A DNA stretch of 64,000 nucleotides from Stomoxys calcitrans (taxonomy: Eukaryota; Arthropoda; Insecta; Diptera; Muscidae). Position numbers and translations under genes: made by a program. The DNA lies in the NCBI RefSeq assembly GCF_963082655.1, contig NC_081554.1:95672245-95736244 (forward strand), given 5' to 3'. This document shows positions 10,371-22,650 of this stretch, in pieces. The notes under the pieces were generated by a model that was given only the letters and a program-made list of their open reading frames with translations, did no database searches and was not told where the DNA came from. Positions within the stretch are counted from its first letter, which is position 1; every line of letters begins with the position of its first letter.

Positions 10371-12026
10371 TCCGGAAAGCAGAGGGCTTAATACAAATAC
10401 AAACACTTTTATACCCTGCACCACCACTGTGGTACAGGGTATTACAGATTTGTGCATTTGTTTGCAACGCTAAGAAGGAGAAGAGCTAGACCCATTGATA
10501 AGTATACCGATCGACTCAGAATCACTTTCTAATTCGATTTAGCGATGCACAGTGGGCCAAATGGCAAAAAAATTGGAAATAAGTCTACAACTTTTTATCT
10601 GTTGATTTTAGCCATACAAAATGTTCTAGACATTTGTAGAGGAGGACATAGGCTTTCAGAAAAGTGCTGTTGTTGGTCCATATCTTTAATACAGGGTGAG
10701 CTACAGGGTGTCAAAGTTGACCACTTTTGACTTCTCCAAGCTTCTGGGGGCCATAACTTTTGATCTACTCAACCGATTTACATGATTTAGGACTCTAGAG
10801 AAAGAGCTTGACAAGATCTAAAAAACTTATGCATAAAGTACCATGCCATCGTGTACTGTTAAGGAGTTATGAATTGTTTAATTTTAAAATATGAAAATTT
10901 GGCCTTGGTTTTTTTCAGTGTTTTTTTAATAACTCCGTCAATTTTAAAGCTATAAACTTCATACTTCACACAAATTATGCCAGCATATGTGTGCATAAAA
11001 TACAAAAGGAATCACGTGAATATCTTTGGCGGTTTAAAAATGGCATCGTTTTCAATATGAAAAATATTTTTTTTGTCAAAAAATTGCAAAATTTTTCAAA
11101 AAAGATACTCCCATTTCCTTTAAGTTTTCGCAAACTTTGGCCGTCAAAGCATTATCATTTCTTTCCATTTTCACAAAGTCGAGGTATTAAGAAAAGTTTT
11201 AAGTGCTAATTTGGCTAATTTCGATATCAAACAACACCGTTATCTTAAGACCAAAATGGCCAATTTTTTTACTAAACTTCAAAAGTTTCTCACTGGAAAA
11301 AAAGTTCCACGGGGATTTTTTCGCTTTTTTTGAACTTAAATGAAAGCTTAAAATGTTCCCAACATTTTAAGGTATGTCTCGCCATATCCTAGCCATAAAT
11401 GAGATCGTAGCGATCAAAATACTGAAAAAAGTCAATTTTCAAGTAGTGCTATATTCATTGCTAAAAAACAAGTATTACGTCACATTTTATTGCAAAGATG
11501 TTAAATAAACTTTTATTTGGTAACACTTCTTCTACAAAACACAAAAAGAATCATGGAAATATCTCTATTCTATTCCATTTTATGGAACCGGCAATAAAAA
11601 AGTCAATTTTTCAAAAAAGTCGAATTTCCCAAATTTTGTTTTTGTTGTCCTAATTGCACATGACACACTATAGCCATATTTACGCAACATACCTTATCGT
11701 AAAGGAAATTTTCATACCTTTCCAACGATGTATAAAACATTTCTCAACTCGGATTCTATCTACTCTAAAATTCATTTACACTTCATTAAACTCTATATAA
11801 AAATGTCTATTTGTGAAATGGAACCTTATATGGGGCCTACACTAAAACATTGATAGATTTGCCCAGGGTTTACAATACAAATGTGTTAGAATAAAAAAAG
11901 GTCTCCTGCCAAAGTTTAAAAAAATTGGAATAAAAATATGTGTTTTAGAGCGAAAACACTTCGCATCGGCGTGCGTTTATATGTATATTAGCTACTCCCA
12001 AAATAAAAAAGCATTTTAGTTTTGTA

Positions 12027-14070
12027 TTATTTGATTTTATTCTCTACCAAATAATCTAAGGTATCAAAATTTAAAAGCTCTTTAATTTGAATGGCATCGG
12101 GATCGTCCTTATCTATATCGTCACATATTTTTGGTAGCCATTTAGTTCTGATGCTGTATAGTACCGGATCAGACGATAACAATAAATATTGAAGTAAATC
12201 ATAATTTTGGTTAAATTTGGTGCTCTTTCGGGTATTGAAAAGCCGGAACTGTTTAACATCTCTATTACGGGATTCCTGAGCTTCTTCTGTAAGTTCTCCT
12301 AACGGAAGTATGTTGTATTCCACAATTTCCTTGCCATGATGTAAGACTTTATGTACTGTCGGTGTTAAAGCTTTCCACGAATATAAATCAGATAAAATGT
12401 TTTTTGTGTCATTACTATAAGCTTCAAATTTGGTTGAATTTATCATCTTTTTGCTATTGATTACAGCCAAAATCACTTTGAATCGTCTTAGCAAGTGTTC
12501 ATCAAGACCGGTTATTTTAGATGTCGATACGGGGTCCTCAAAAAACCGCCTTGCCGAGTTGCCATCATTTGTGCTTCCGTATCCGTAAAGAGGTTTATCT
12601 ATTATAAGTCCCTTTTGTTTAAACTCCAACTGGATTCGATTCTTCTCTTCCTGCCTCATTTTGTGAAGATCTTGGTTTGTTTCTAGCAGAGACATCGCGG
12701 TTTCCAGGGCTAGTCCGATATTTAAGGTCATACGATAAATGCAAACAATACTCCATGAATCGAATTCTACAGTGCAGGGGCGAAATACCGAAATTGAGCG
12801 CATTTTCGTTTACTAAATTTTCATCAGACTTGTCCTCGAATTGCCCATTCTTCTTGCCACAAATATTGCATCTCCAATTGGACATAACGCCAGTTAATGC
12901 GTTTGCCACCTTTCCATCGATCATAGTGAGTTGTAGTTGAAACGAAACTTTTATATTTCTTCCCAATTGGTTTATAACAATCATGGGTAATGCAGCAATT
13001 TCTTCCTTTATTTCGTTCACCAAAGATCGTGTTGTGTTCCGGTCTTCCTTTGTATACTCAAACCGAATTGGGCGACATAAATATTTTGACCCAGGTGTTC
13101 TATTTATCCATATATCTTGAAATGCATTTTCTTTCGATGATGAAGATTGGTCCTTGTACAATCTCATTCTCAATGGTACTAATGATGCCATGAAAATTGA
13201 TGCGAAGTTGGTATCTATTTCTGTTTGTTGCTTATATTCGGAAAATCCAGATGATCCATCACAACCCCATTTGCTGATCAAAACCACTTCGGAATTATTA
13301 CATGTGTTCAACTGTTCTTCAGTAAAATTAGAAATAATTCTAACAGCTGTATTTTCAACAAGATCAGCAAGTTTCACTCTTGCTTTTAATTCGTCCACGT
13401 ATATATTTGATGGCACCATTTTCGTCCTGGTGTTGTACAATTTATGTTTTGAGGGTAAACAACCCCATCCTTTTTCACGAAGAGCCTTCCTCATTGTTGA
13501 GTATTTGTTTCTTGAGAGGCCTAGGTTCAAAATCAGGGCCAGTGCATCTTCCTCCGTGAATTCTGTAGTCGATTTTGGAGTTGGAATACTTTCTACCATT
13601 CTCTTTACCCTTTTCGGAGATGCTAATGGTAAAACATCGACAATTCGTCCAACATTTTTTGGTTGTGTTTTTAACAATGCTGTTTTGAACGTATCTTTTA
13701 TTAAATTTGGCGGATGTGCCGCCAATAGTTCCTCTTGTTTTTTCTTTTTGGTTTTCTCCGTAACTTCGTCGTATGCTTTGCTAGGCCGGCCGGGAATCAG
13801 CGGTTTAATTTCAATAAGTAGATCCGATTTCAGCCACTTCTCATACATTTTGAAAAACTTGATTTTTGCGAATGAACATTCTGGCAACCTTCTCTCAAAT
13901 GATTTGTAGAATTTTTCAAGTTTGTCTAAAGCGTCTTTATTTAGCCTTATTCCATATATGTGGTCCAAAGTGTAAACAAGTTCCTTAAATGACTCCGTGT
14001 ATGATTTGGAATCATTTTTGATGTCCCATACAATTTTCGAAAGAGTGGAATACTTCAGTATGACTTCCAT
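12027..14070 (-). pseudogene. Transib (RAG1-related) transposase, one frameshift
   Basis: Cut-and-paste DDE transposase related to the RAG1 core. The first frame (start ATG 14070) holds the N-terminal region, a first likely catalytic Asp in GCDGSSG (D271), a second in TMIDGKV (D385), and the zinc pair C401/C404 (RCNIC). It continues through FGISPLH to about residue 452. The rest (LETNQDLHKMRQEEK, GYGSTNDGNSARRFF, the HKVLHH zinc histidines, LTEEAQESRN with the likely catalytic Glu, stop at 12027) lies in another frame. A single indel near 12690-12720 explains this. Joined length is about 680 codons, normal for the family. The family assignment rests on motif order and spacing; the catalytic residues are by analogy with RAG1 and Transib. 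A sequencing error at the frameshift is possible. Confidence 0.8.
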
Positions 14071-14287
14071 AACTTATAAATGTCCTTTACGCCTCTACAA
14101 AATATAATGAAGAAAATTTGGATTTTGTTCAAATATTTATGCAATATATTCACAATTAATGACCCATTTCAGGTATCAGACGCAATCGTAAAAAGGGGTC
14201 CAAAGTGCCTCTTTTTACTTACTCTTCTATAATTATTTACCTGGACTCGAATTTGGTTAAAAAAATGACAATGAATTTTTTATGGGT

Positions 14288-14487
14288 NNNNNNNNNNNNN
14301 NNNNNNNNNNNNNNNNNNNNNNNNNNNNNNNNNNNNNNNNNNNNNNNNNNNNNNNNNNNNNNNNNNNNNNNNNNNNNNNNNNNNNNNNNNNNNNNNNNNN
14401 NNNNNNNNNNNNNNNNNNNNNNNNNNNNNNNNNNNNNNNNNNNNNNNNNNNNNNNNNNNNNNNNNNNNNNNNNNNNNNNNNNNNNNN
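14288..14487. other. Assembly gap, 200 N
   Basis: Exactly 200 undetermined bases, so the true length is probably unknown. It is predicted to hide the right Transib terminus and the junction back into the helentron. Confidence 0.98.
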
Positions 14488-14579
14488 TCCATCTGTGAGT
14501 CCATGTTTTCTTGTAATCAAACTGCAAGTCGTATTTGTTGTCCGATTGTCACGACAAACGCTTTTGAAAAAAATCGGTT

Positions 14580-15700
14580 CAGATTTAGATATAGCTCCCA
14601 TATATATCTCTCATCCGATATGGCTTTTTAAGGCTGTAGAAGCCACAATTTTCTTCCGATCTTCACAAATTTTTCATTGGGTATTTTATTTGAGGTCTAT
14701 ATATGTGTGCAAAATTTTATAAAAATCCGTTAAGATTTAGATATAGCTCCCATATATAACTTTCATCCGACGTGGACTTTTATGGCTGTAGAAGTCACAG
14801 TTTTTGTCCGATCTTTACAAAATTCGGCATGGGGTGTTTTATTTGAGGTCTTTATATGTGTGCAAAATTTCATAAAAATCGGTTTAGATTTAGATATAGC
14901 TCCCATATATATCTTTCATCCGATATGGCTTTTAATGGCTGTAGAAGACACAATTTTCGTCCGATCTTCACAAACTATGGCATTGGGTATTTTATTTAAG
15001 GTCTATGTCTGCAAAATTTCATAAAAATCGGTTCAGATTTAGATATAGCTCCCATATATATTTTTCATCCGATATGGCTTTTTAAGGCTGTAGAAGCCAC
15101 AATTTTCGTCCGATCTTCACTAAGTTTGGCATTGGGTATTTTATTTAAGGTCTACATATGTGTAAAAATTTCATAAAAATCGGTCAGATTTAGATATAGC
15201 TCCCATATATATCTTTCATCTGATATGACTTTTTAAAGTCATAAAAATCGGATCAGATTTAGATATAGCTCCCATATATATCTTTCATCCGATTTGGCTT
15301 ATTAAGGCTGTAGAAGCCACAATTTTGGTCCGATCTTTACAAAATTTTGCATGAGGTTTTTTTTTTTGACGTCTTCATATGTGTGTAAAATTTAATAAAA
15401 ACCGATTTAGATTTAGATATAGCAACCATGTATATCGTTCATCCGATATGGCCTTTTAAGGCTGTAGAATCCACAATTTTCGCCCGATTTTATATGAGAC
15501 GTTTAAATTGAAGTTCCAATACGTGCGCAAAATTTCATTTAAATCAGTCCTAATTTAGATATAGCTCCACTGTGTATATTTCATCTGATATGGGCTTTTA
15601 TAGCAGTAAAAACCACAATTTTGGTCACATCTTAATGACACATACTGGTTCGTCAATCTCTATTTGACGCAATCTCTAATTGGCACAGGTTTCGATATAA
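14580..15700 (+). repeat. Tandem array, about 152-bp units
   Basis: The phrase 'agatttagatatagctcccatata' recurs at about 14581, 14733, 14886, 15035, 15186, 15255 and 15409, giving spacings near 152, 153, 149, 151, 69 (a partial unit) and 154. Each unit also has 'ttcatccgatatggctttt', 'ctgtagaagccacaatttt' and 'gtgcaaaatttcataaaaatcgg'. The unit length is nearly that of family 1 although the sequence differs. Confidence 0.85.
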
Positions 15701-16089
15701 CTCCCATATAATCTTTTATCCGATATGACCTTTTAAAGATGTGGAAATCCAAATCTTTTGTCCTATGGTAAGAAAATCTTACAAGGTTCTAAATTGCTAT
15801 TTCAATTGGTATTCAAATTAAAGTCTGACTAGATTTCGAGATAAGTTCTACACATATTGTAAAAAGTACTACATGCAATAGGTGATGTAGGGTATTATAT
15901 AGTCGGCACCGCCCGACTTTTTCCTTTCCTTACTGGTTTTTTATCAAATTTAAAGTTTTAAAAATTGTATATCGGTGCAATTGCAACAACAACAAATCTA
16001 AAACAATGATATGACGTTGAAACTAAAGAAGCGGAGACATACAGACCGTCTCTGGTTGTATTAGACCCTAAGTACCCTAAGAGGTTTTT

Positions 16090-17010
16090 ATCGAGAGATC
16101 GCAGGGAAACTTGGTCCGATTTTTACCGTATTTGGCATGGATGTTGAGGGCTATTGCATAAATAATCCTTGCACAAAATTTTAGCCAAATCGGGTGAAAT
16201 ACGGCTTTTAAGCTGAATTAGTAAAATCGGAAAATCGATTAATATGGGAGCTAATCAAGACATAGTCCATTTTCAAACTAAACTTAAACTATCTGTGCCA
16301 AATTTCTGCACAGTATCTGAATTTTTAAAAATTGTAGCCCAATTCCAACAGGTAGACGGACGAGTATCGCAAAGTTTTCCTAGAATTTTAAAACGACCAC
16401 TACCTTATATACATTGTAAGTTCGGCGATGGATTTTTTCGGTGTATTGGAAACAGAATGACAAAATGAGTATATCCCCAACCTTCGTTAGTGCGCATAAA
16501 AATTAAATGAACAAGTAAAAGCGGCCGGGCCGAATCTTATATACCTTCCACTATGGATCCACTTTGTGAAGTTCTTTGAATGACTTTTTCAAATATATAT
16601 GAGCTATATCAACTTATTAACCGATATGAACCGTACTTATCATAGCTGTTAGAAGTCATAGAAAAACAACACCTCCAAAATTTCTGGCAAATAGTATAAT
16701 AATTTATATGGCAGCTATATTAGGTTATCGACCGATTTGCACATACAGTTGTTGGAAGTCATACCAAAACGACATATGTAAAACTTCAACCAAATCGTAT
16801 AAGAATTGCGCTTTCTAGAAGCTCAAGAAGTCTAATCGGGTGATAGGTTTATATGGCAGTTATATCAGGTTATGAAACCATTTGAACCATATTTACAATG
16901 CACAAGGTTGGAAGTGGTACCAAAACAAAATTTCAGCCAATTCGGATAGGAATTGCGCCCTTTAGTAGCTCAAGAAGTTAAGACCCAAGATAGGTTTATT
17001 GGCTTATATG
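16090..17010 (-). mobile_element. Helentron fragments, two partial copies
   Basis: 16090-16490 ends at a diverged 5' terminus on the minus strand (inverted of 'acagaatgacaaaatgagtatatcccc'). 16508-17010 begins with the family 1 3' end, 'caagtaaaagcggccgggccgaatc', where about 12 bp of the usual sequence including one hairpin arm is missing. It continues with three decayed units and is cut at about 17010. No coding sequence. Confidence 0.65.
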
Positions 17011-17255
17011 GCTAAATCCTGTGTTTTTTGCAAGTATTACCATACAAAAATAAATCCCCTTTTATCCAGGATTCAATTGTTTCCAAGAATTGTGTATGGA
17101 TGTGTGTGATATCCACATTTATGTATGTAAATTATTCAATGTATTTAGGGGGATAGAAGTTTACTCTTTAGTAAAACTATAAAAATTATAATGTATTAAA
17201 ATTCATTAGTTATAAAATGTATTTTAAAAATTAAATTAAATTAAAAAATTTCAAC

Positions 17256-17440
17256 GGTGGTTTTCCCCTCCTAATACTGGCAACATTTGTGAGGTACTAT
17301 GCCATGTAAAACTTCTCCAAAGAGGTGTCGCACTGCGGCACATCGTTCGGACTCGGCTATGAAAGGGAGGCCCCTTATCATTGAGCTTAAAACTTTAATC
17401 GGACTGCACTCATTGATATGTGAGAAGTTTTTTAAAAAAT
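17256..17440 (+). mobile_element. SINE body, head missing
   Basis: Matches the SINE body from 'caacggtggttttcccctcctaat' through 'gaggtactatgccatg', 'gtcgcactgcggcac' and 'gcactcattgatatgtgagaag'. The tRNA-like head is absent, so it is 5'-truncated. Confidence 0.8.
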
Positions 17441-17955
17441 TTATTCCAAAAATTATTTCGTTAAAAAAGCATTCTATTAAATGAATTATATAATGCTACC
17501 TTCGAATATATAAAAAGAATTTATTCTTTTCCTAGGACATCTCCCGTGTTAAGAATAACGTATTTTGGAATCAGTAAGCTAAAAAGGCCGTCGATTATCT
17601 TCTCATATACCATTGATTACCTTTTCCCACTGGGTAGCTACTCCTTTTTTATATGGCTTTGAATTAGCACAAACAAATGTGTCTTTAGTGAAGAGCAACA
17701 ATAATTTTTGTTTTAAGTAATCTACTTATTTTAATTCATGTATTGCAATTTTAAAAAATCCAGCCTGATCTCTCACCTTCGTACTAGAACTGACCTTAGT
17801 GCAATATATCACGTTTGTAGGTTCAGCCGTTTAGTCTGGGCGAATATCAGTCAGTAACATTACTCTTTTATATACAAAGAAAATTTTATTGATGTTCTCA
17901 ATGGAACACTTCCTCTCGTACTCTCGCTATAAAAGATTATAATAGCATGGCCAGA
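17441..17955. other. Unassigned AT-rich sequence
   Basis: No gene or recognisable repeat seen. Confidence 0.4.
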
Positions 17956-17959
17956 ACTG

Positions 17960-18510
17960 AATTCGAGAAGTTTACGAAATAAGGTGAAACCCTATTTAAC
18001 AAAGCTTCTTGCAACTCACAGTAACGTTAATAAGATTACGACTGCTATAGTAAAATCATTCGAGATAGTTGTCTGCTTCAAGAAAGTAAAGCAGGCCGAG
18101 AAAATCCCACAACGAAGGGGTAAAACTGGACAAGCAGGAGAGCAAAATGCAAAAACTGGAAGCTTTTCTGCGAACAATTTGATAACCCTTGTCCGAACTA
18201 AAACTTTGGTAGACGACATTGGATTAAGAGCAAAGACATTTTGATACTTTTAATGAAGACAAAGACACACTTTCCAAAGAAGATAATGGTAGACACCGGA
18301 ATTTAGGAACAATATGGTTGATCAAAGGCTCATCATTACGACCTCTAAATAACAAAGTTAGTTTTAAAGAGCTTCCAAATATTTAAATCACCAGAACCTG
18401 ATGGAATATTTCCGATATCATTACAGAAGAAGAGGGAGCGTCACTTCTAGCCGTTATACAAAGCAAAGATGTGGAAAATATGTTATTTTTGGTCATCTGC
18501 ATGTACTCCA
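17960..18510 (+). pseudogene. Possible non-LTR fragment around the start of RT
   Basis: Around 18380-18425 one frame gives a FKSPEPDGIFPIS-like segment, close to the 'FKSPGPDGIFP' motif before RT in RNase H-bearing non-LTR elements. Upstream (17984-18244) is an 86-codon open frame with no domain I can name. Frames are broken. Confidence 0.45.
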
Positions 18511-18609
18511 AAACTGAACCAAATGTGATTTTAACATTTAACTGGATTTTAATGTCTTTTTTATTTGGTCAATGTTTTTGTAAAATATCTTTCCAAAATT
18601 GTACTCATA

Positions 18610-18910
18610 TGGTGCATGATTAGCCATGGGTTCCTTCTTCATATTGTGTGTCAGAAACGCGTGTTATGATTACAATCATACACCATAAAATTTGTAGTAC
18701 CCTTATTTGGCGAGAACCTTCGACACGGCACCAACAACTTAAAACAATTTCTTTATTAAATTTATAAATTTATGGGACATGGGTGCTTATGATAACTATT
18801 CGATAGTTATGCTCACTTGGTCACTCGTGAGCCGTATCAGAATTCTTGGCAAACGACTATTTGCAAATCAAATCGCCAAATCATCGGTGTTACGAACTTT
18901 ATGGAACACT
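18610..18910. repeat. Second copy of the dispersed repeat at 2.2 kb
   Basis: Same block order as 2205-2595, with an extra 'aacgcgtgttatgattacaatcatacacc' insertion and other indels. No coding sequence. Confidence 0.6.
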
Positions 18911-19480
18911 TCAACAGCATTTTTTGGCGACGAAAATCATTGACCACGCATTTTTATCTTAATGTGCGAGAATAAAAAGAAGTCATTGAATACCAAGTCT
19001 GGGCTGTACGGCGATTGACTCATCAGTTCGAACGTTTTGGCCAGGCAAAAAGGCGCTGGTTTGAGTCAATGGGGGAGAACTCTTGTTGCCATTAGTCGGT
19101 GTAGAATGATTCGTCTTCTCTTGTTCGTTTTCGAATTTCTCTCCCAAGACTTTAGGCAATCAAATTGCGATGTATCACCCAGAATTCACCATCCTATGTT
19201 GCTCAAGCGGAACAGTCGCCACTTAATCAGTTTTGGCAAGGAAACAGGCAGCCATATGCTTTGAAGTGCTTCTTCGACGAACTAACGACGATTCGCCGTC
19301 TCTGACAATCTTATAAACGCATTTGAAGCACCGTGAGCGTATTTTTTCAATATTTTTCGCACCATTCGGCCTTTTTTTGGGTGATTGTCAAATTATGCGG
19401 AGTCCAATGAGAACAAACCTTTTTCGTAAGGTGTTCATGCGAATGGTTTCAAGTCACTGTAAACAATACAAAAAATGTCC
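18905..19480 (-). pseudogene. Mariner-type transposase relic
   Basis: Minus-strand frames contain the tail motif of mariner transposases: LMSQSPYSPDLVFNDFFLF followed by an IKIKMRGQ-like segment and FSSPKNAVEVF. Upstream is a LEQHRMVNS-like piece corresponding to the usual 'LEQ.RTVNSEWY'. Several frame breaks and stops make it non-functional. The catalytic block cannot be read continuously and I see no inverted termini. Confidence 0.65.
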
Positions 19481-19623
19481 AACTTTTTAATTGACATGTA
19501 AGATTGCACCTGGCAGCACTTGGTGTTCCCTAGGAGAGACACTTATGTAGCAGTCCACGTATTAAGCTGGGGCAGTTTTCCTTATATCTTTGGAAAGGTA
19601 TTAAAGAGAACTTTCACCAAAAA

Positions 19624-20975
19624 TAAACAAGGTTAGGTTAGGTTGAAAAGATGGTGCGGATATTAATCCCCCCCATGGCACTATGGGCATACACCTAAGC
19701 CAGTATTCGGGTTTTTTGTGAGTACTAAATACCAAAAAGTAACCTCGATAAAGAACATTTAAGTCAAGAATTGTTTAGCATACCAGGTAGATTTATGTCT
19801 GATAATGTGTCCCCACCTAAGTGTCAATGGCAATGTAAGGGCAATGACATAGGAAATGCTCCAACGTATCCTCAAATTCTCCATTTTCCCTACAAATGCT
19901 ATCACTTGCCGCACCGATTTTGCACAAGTGGCTCGTAGTCCTATGTGTCCTGTTATGATACCGAAAGCTTTACTGACCATCTGTTTGCTTCCTTTCAGTA
20001 ATAGCTTCGTCTTATCATAATCCGGATCTCCTCATAGGATTTTCGTCGTCCTGCTGACCGTTTCGTCGTTCCACAGTGTTTCGCAGCCAACGCTCTCAAC
20101 TCAGACTGCGTTGACCCGAAAGGCTTCGGTTTAACCAAATTTATTGACGGAAGTCCTCTGGCCTTCACTGCGAAATCGTCTGCTTTTTCATTTTCCCTTA
20201 CTCCGCAATGGCTCGGCATCCAAATTATGCAGATAGTGCTATCCTTAGAGAAGGCGTTAATCTCCTTCTTGCACTTCAAGACTGTTCATGAGCCAGTTTA
20301 CTATCCGTAGCCGTTAACGGTTAAGCGTTAACCCCACACCACCTCATGCATTCTCCGGTCTCCGCCAGCAGGACCGTATTATGGTCAGGAAGTCAAAAAC
20401 AGATCTCAGTCCCTGAGTTCTCAATCTGAATTTGAATGTCTATGGGTCGGACATCTAGAATAGTCTCCAGTGCCTTTGTGGGCGTGAATCTCATCGCTCT
20501 GCCAATGAATTTTTCCATTTTTTCTGCATCGCAGTCCACCAAACTACTGAAGCGTAAGTAGGTATTGGTCTAATCACGCTAATGTAGAGCCAGTGGACTA
20601 TCTTCGGATTCAGTCCCAATTTCTAGCCTACGGCCCATCTACATAGTATTCTACATCTGTGAGCCTTCTCAGTACGCTCCTGAATGTGATCCAAGATCAC
20701 TCCTAAGAATTTGACCTTGTCAGATATTGAACTCGTTCTTTCGAGGAAACGTGATGCGTTAAATCTGTTCACCATCACCGTCCTCCTGAACACACACATT
20801 TCAGTCTTCCTTAGCTTACCATTGAGTCCCCTAGGTCTAGTCAAGTCGAATGCCATCTGCAAAGCCCCTCCGTCCCTTAGAAGTAGTATAAGACCGTATT
20901 TCATAGAGGTATGCATGACATAAATAAAATGAGAAATAAAGAATTCGGCTGAGCCTGGCCGTGGTTTGAACACAC
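19624..20975 (-). pseudogene. RNase H-bearing non-LTR retrotransposon, 3' half
   Basis: The 3' end is at the left, next to 'aaggttaggttaggttg' (inverted CTAACCTAACCT tail). The RNase H part (19995-20279) shows WMPSHCGVRENEKAD, the catalytic His/Asn/Asp segment of RNase HI. The RT C-terminal part (20623-20973) reads LTRPRGLNGKLRKTE then ISDKVKFLGVILD and ERTEKAHRC, as in I/LOA-type elements. Frames are interrupted and the 5' part is missing beyond about 20975. The relatives at 47 kb, 26.5 kb, 54 kb and 5 kb are of the same group. Confidence 0.75.
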
Positions 20976-21500
20976 TGTGGGATAGAACCGAAAAAAAAAA
21001 CTAGTGAACATGTGCCGTGTGAGAAAGGATAGGGATGTCTCTTTCAATGAATTTGGAATGGTTAGAGCTGAGGTGTTAGCGGGACCGTGTGAATAATTCA
21101 AGGCCCTAGATTGTCCGGGCGCCTTTTGACAGGTCCCTTAAGTGGTCACCTTGGTATTTCGAAAATTTGTCGGTGCTACCAAATCTTTGTTTGTGGTCCG
21201 ATTTCCAAATTTCAAAGAGATATCTGTACCCGTTCTCACTTGGCATATATTTAACTAGTTTTTTTGTTCTTTCCCACTGTGCGATGTTCGGGCAACAATG
21301 AACGGTTGCGTCGTCTTAGCGTTCGAATCCATCAACCCAACTTCCAAATGATCCATTTGTATACACTGGAAACAATTGTAGATATGTGGAAAAAAAATCC
21401 GCACTACAATAAAACACAAATGAGTTGGAAAAGTGACACACCCAGTAGGACAAAGTATCGAGCTTGAAGCCCTCATACCTAAAAATTTCGAAATTACTAA
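20976..21500. other. Unassigned sequence
   Basis: Short open frames only and no motif recognised. It lies between a truncated non-LTR copy and a SINE. Confidence 0.4.
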
Positions 21501-21502
21501 TG

Positions 21503-21800
21503 GAGGCCACCGTAGCGCAGAGGTTAGCATGTCCGCCTATGAAGCTAAACGCCTGAGTTTGAACCCTGGCAAGACCATTACAAAACATTTTCAGCGGTGG
21601 TTTCCCCTTCTAATGTTGACAACATTTGTGAGGTACTATGCCATGTAAAACTTCACTCCAAAGAAGTTTAGCACTGCGGCACGCCGGTCGGACTCGGCTA
21701 TAAAAAGGAGGTCCCTTATCATTGAGCTTAATCTTGAATCGGACTGCACTCATTGATATGTGAGAAGTTTGCCCCAGTTCTTTGGTGGAATGTTCATGGA
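21503..21800 (+). mobile_element. tRNA-derived SINE
   Basis: Has the head 'ggccaccgtagcgcagagg' with the A-box-like 'tagcgcagaggttagcatg' and the B-box-like 'gagtttgaaccctgg' (one change from GTTCGAA). Then come 'cagcggtggtttccccttc', 'gaggtactatgccatg', 'gcactgcggcacgc', 'aaaaggaggtcccttatcattg' and 'gcactcattgatatgtgag'. Expected to depend on a LINE for mobilisation. Confidence 0.8.
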
Positions 21801-22650
21801 AAAAATTTTCATTTGCAATGTTGCCAATGTAAACGTAGCATAAGATTGACCTCAAACGTCAGTCATTATGAAGTCTCCTTTTAATATTATTTACTCTCGA
21901 GCTCTGTTAACTTAAATTATGGAGACACCATGCGTTACCAGCATTAACTGCAAATGTTCGTATATCTCTATTGGCGCATTGTTAACGATGTGTGAACCTT
22001 AACTATGTTTAGTATCGCTAAAATTGTAAGCCTCAGCTTGAAAACTACTTTAAACATTTAATGAAGAACAACAAAAATAAGTTCTAAGTAATGGTCTTCG
22101 CCTTAGGAAAATATCCCATTCTGTCAACATTACTATCAGACCAACATTATCAAAGTTGTCTACTTTACGCCATTGCTGCTCTTGGCGTTTTCTAAGGTAT
22201 AATTTAAAAAATTTGCTATCGATATTTGCATTATCACTGAAGGCGATGTTACAAATTAATCGCTGTTAGTTATAATTTATTGGTTCTCTCGGCTGGCTCT
22301 GATCCTTTTTGTAGATGCGACGAAGGTTTGTCTATAGGCTTATGTGTAAAAGTAACAACAAATCTTCTCAATCCAATACATTCACATTTATAGCAGTGAT
22401 GCGTCTGCGGGCTAATGTTCTTGTGTACGTACACAATAAAGTGCAATGGTGTGTGTTGGGAGATTCTATTTTACTCGTTATAAAGTAGCAGCCAAAAAAT
22501 ACATTACGTCATGAGGAACGCAGTTTAAACGTAGCTTACAATGATTGCTTATTTTAAATTTTGCACAAAAGTAATTTTTTTCCAGCCGATATAGATTGGA
22601 AAGCTAAATCGAGTGGATGCTCCATTTTTTGCATTTCTTTCGAATATTAA
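21801..22650. other. Unassigned sequence
   Basis: No gene, SINE or helentron end is visible. Possibly unique host intergenic DNA. Confidence 0.4.

Larger units (their letters stand above)
10548..14487 (-). mobile_element. Transib-superfamily DNA transposon (right end in gap)
   Basis: Carries a Transib/RAG1-type transposase on the minus strand (12027-14070). The left terminus is placed at CACAGTGGGCCAAATGG, which matches the Transib terminal consensus CAC(A/T)(A/G)TG, the same heptamer as the RAG recombination signal. The flanking DNA is helentron sequence that resumes beyond the N gap, so the right terminus must lie between 14288 and 14487. About 1.48 kb of noncoding DNA separates the left end from the transposase stop. 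I could not verify an inverted repeat or the 5-bp target duplication because the other end is not sequenced. Confidence 0.65.
10409..15936 (+). mobile_element. Helentron-like element split by a Transib transposon
   Basis: The 5' part (10409-10547) begins TTATACCCTGCACCACCACTG and runs through 'gacccattgataag...attcgatttagcgatg'. It stops exactly where CACAGTG begins. The sequence resumes after the assembly gap (14488) with 'tccatctgtgagtccatg', the expected GTCC/GTCT block of this family, followed by ~152-bp units. The 3' end has a hairpin GTCGG...CCGAC (about 15902-15917) and 'ttcctttccttactgg'. Just before it 'gtgatgtagggtattata' is the inverted counterpart of the 5' TATACCCTGCACCAC. The reading that both parts are one element is an inference from continuity. 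Confidence 0.7.

Noticed and set aside
13154..13909. 251-codon plus-strand open frame
   Set aside because: It is the antisense shadow of the Transib transposase.
12027..14070. Domesticated RAG1-like host gene
   Set aside because: It carries a frameshift, has a transposon-like terminus and sits inside a helentron; no sign of host constraint.
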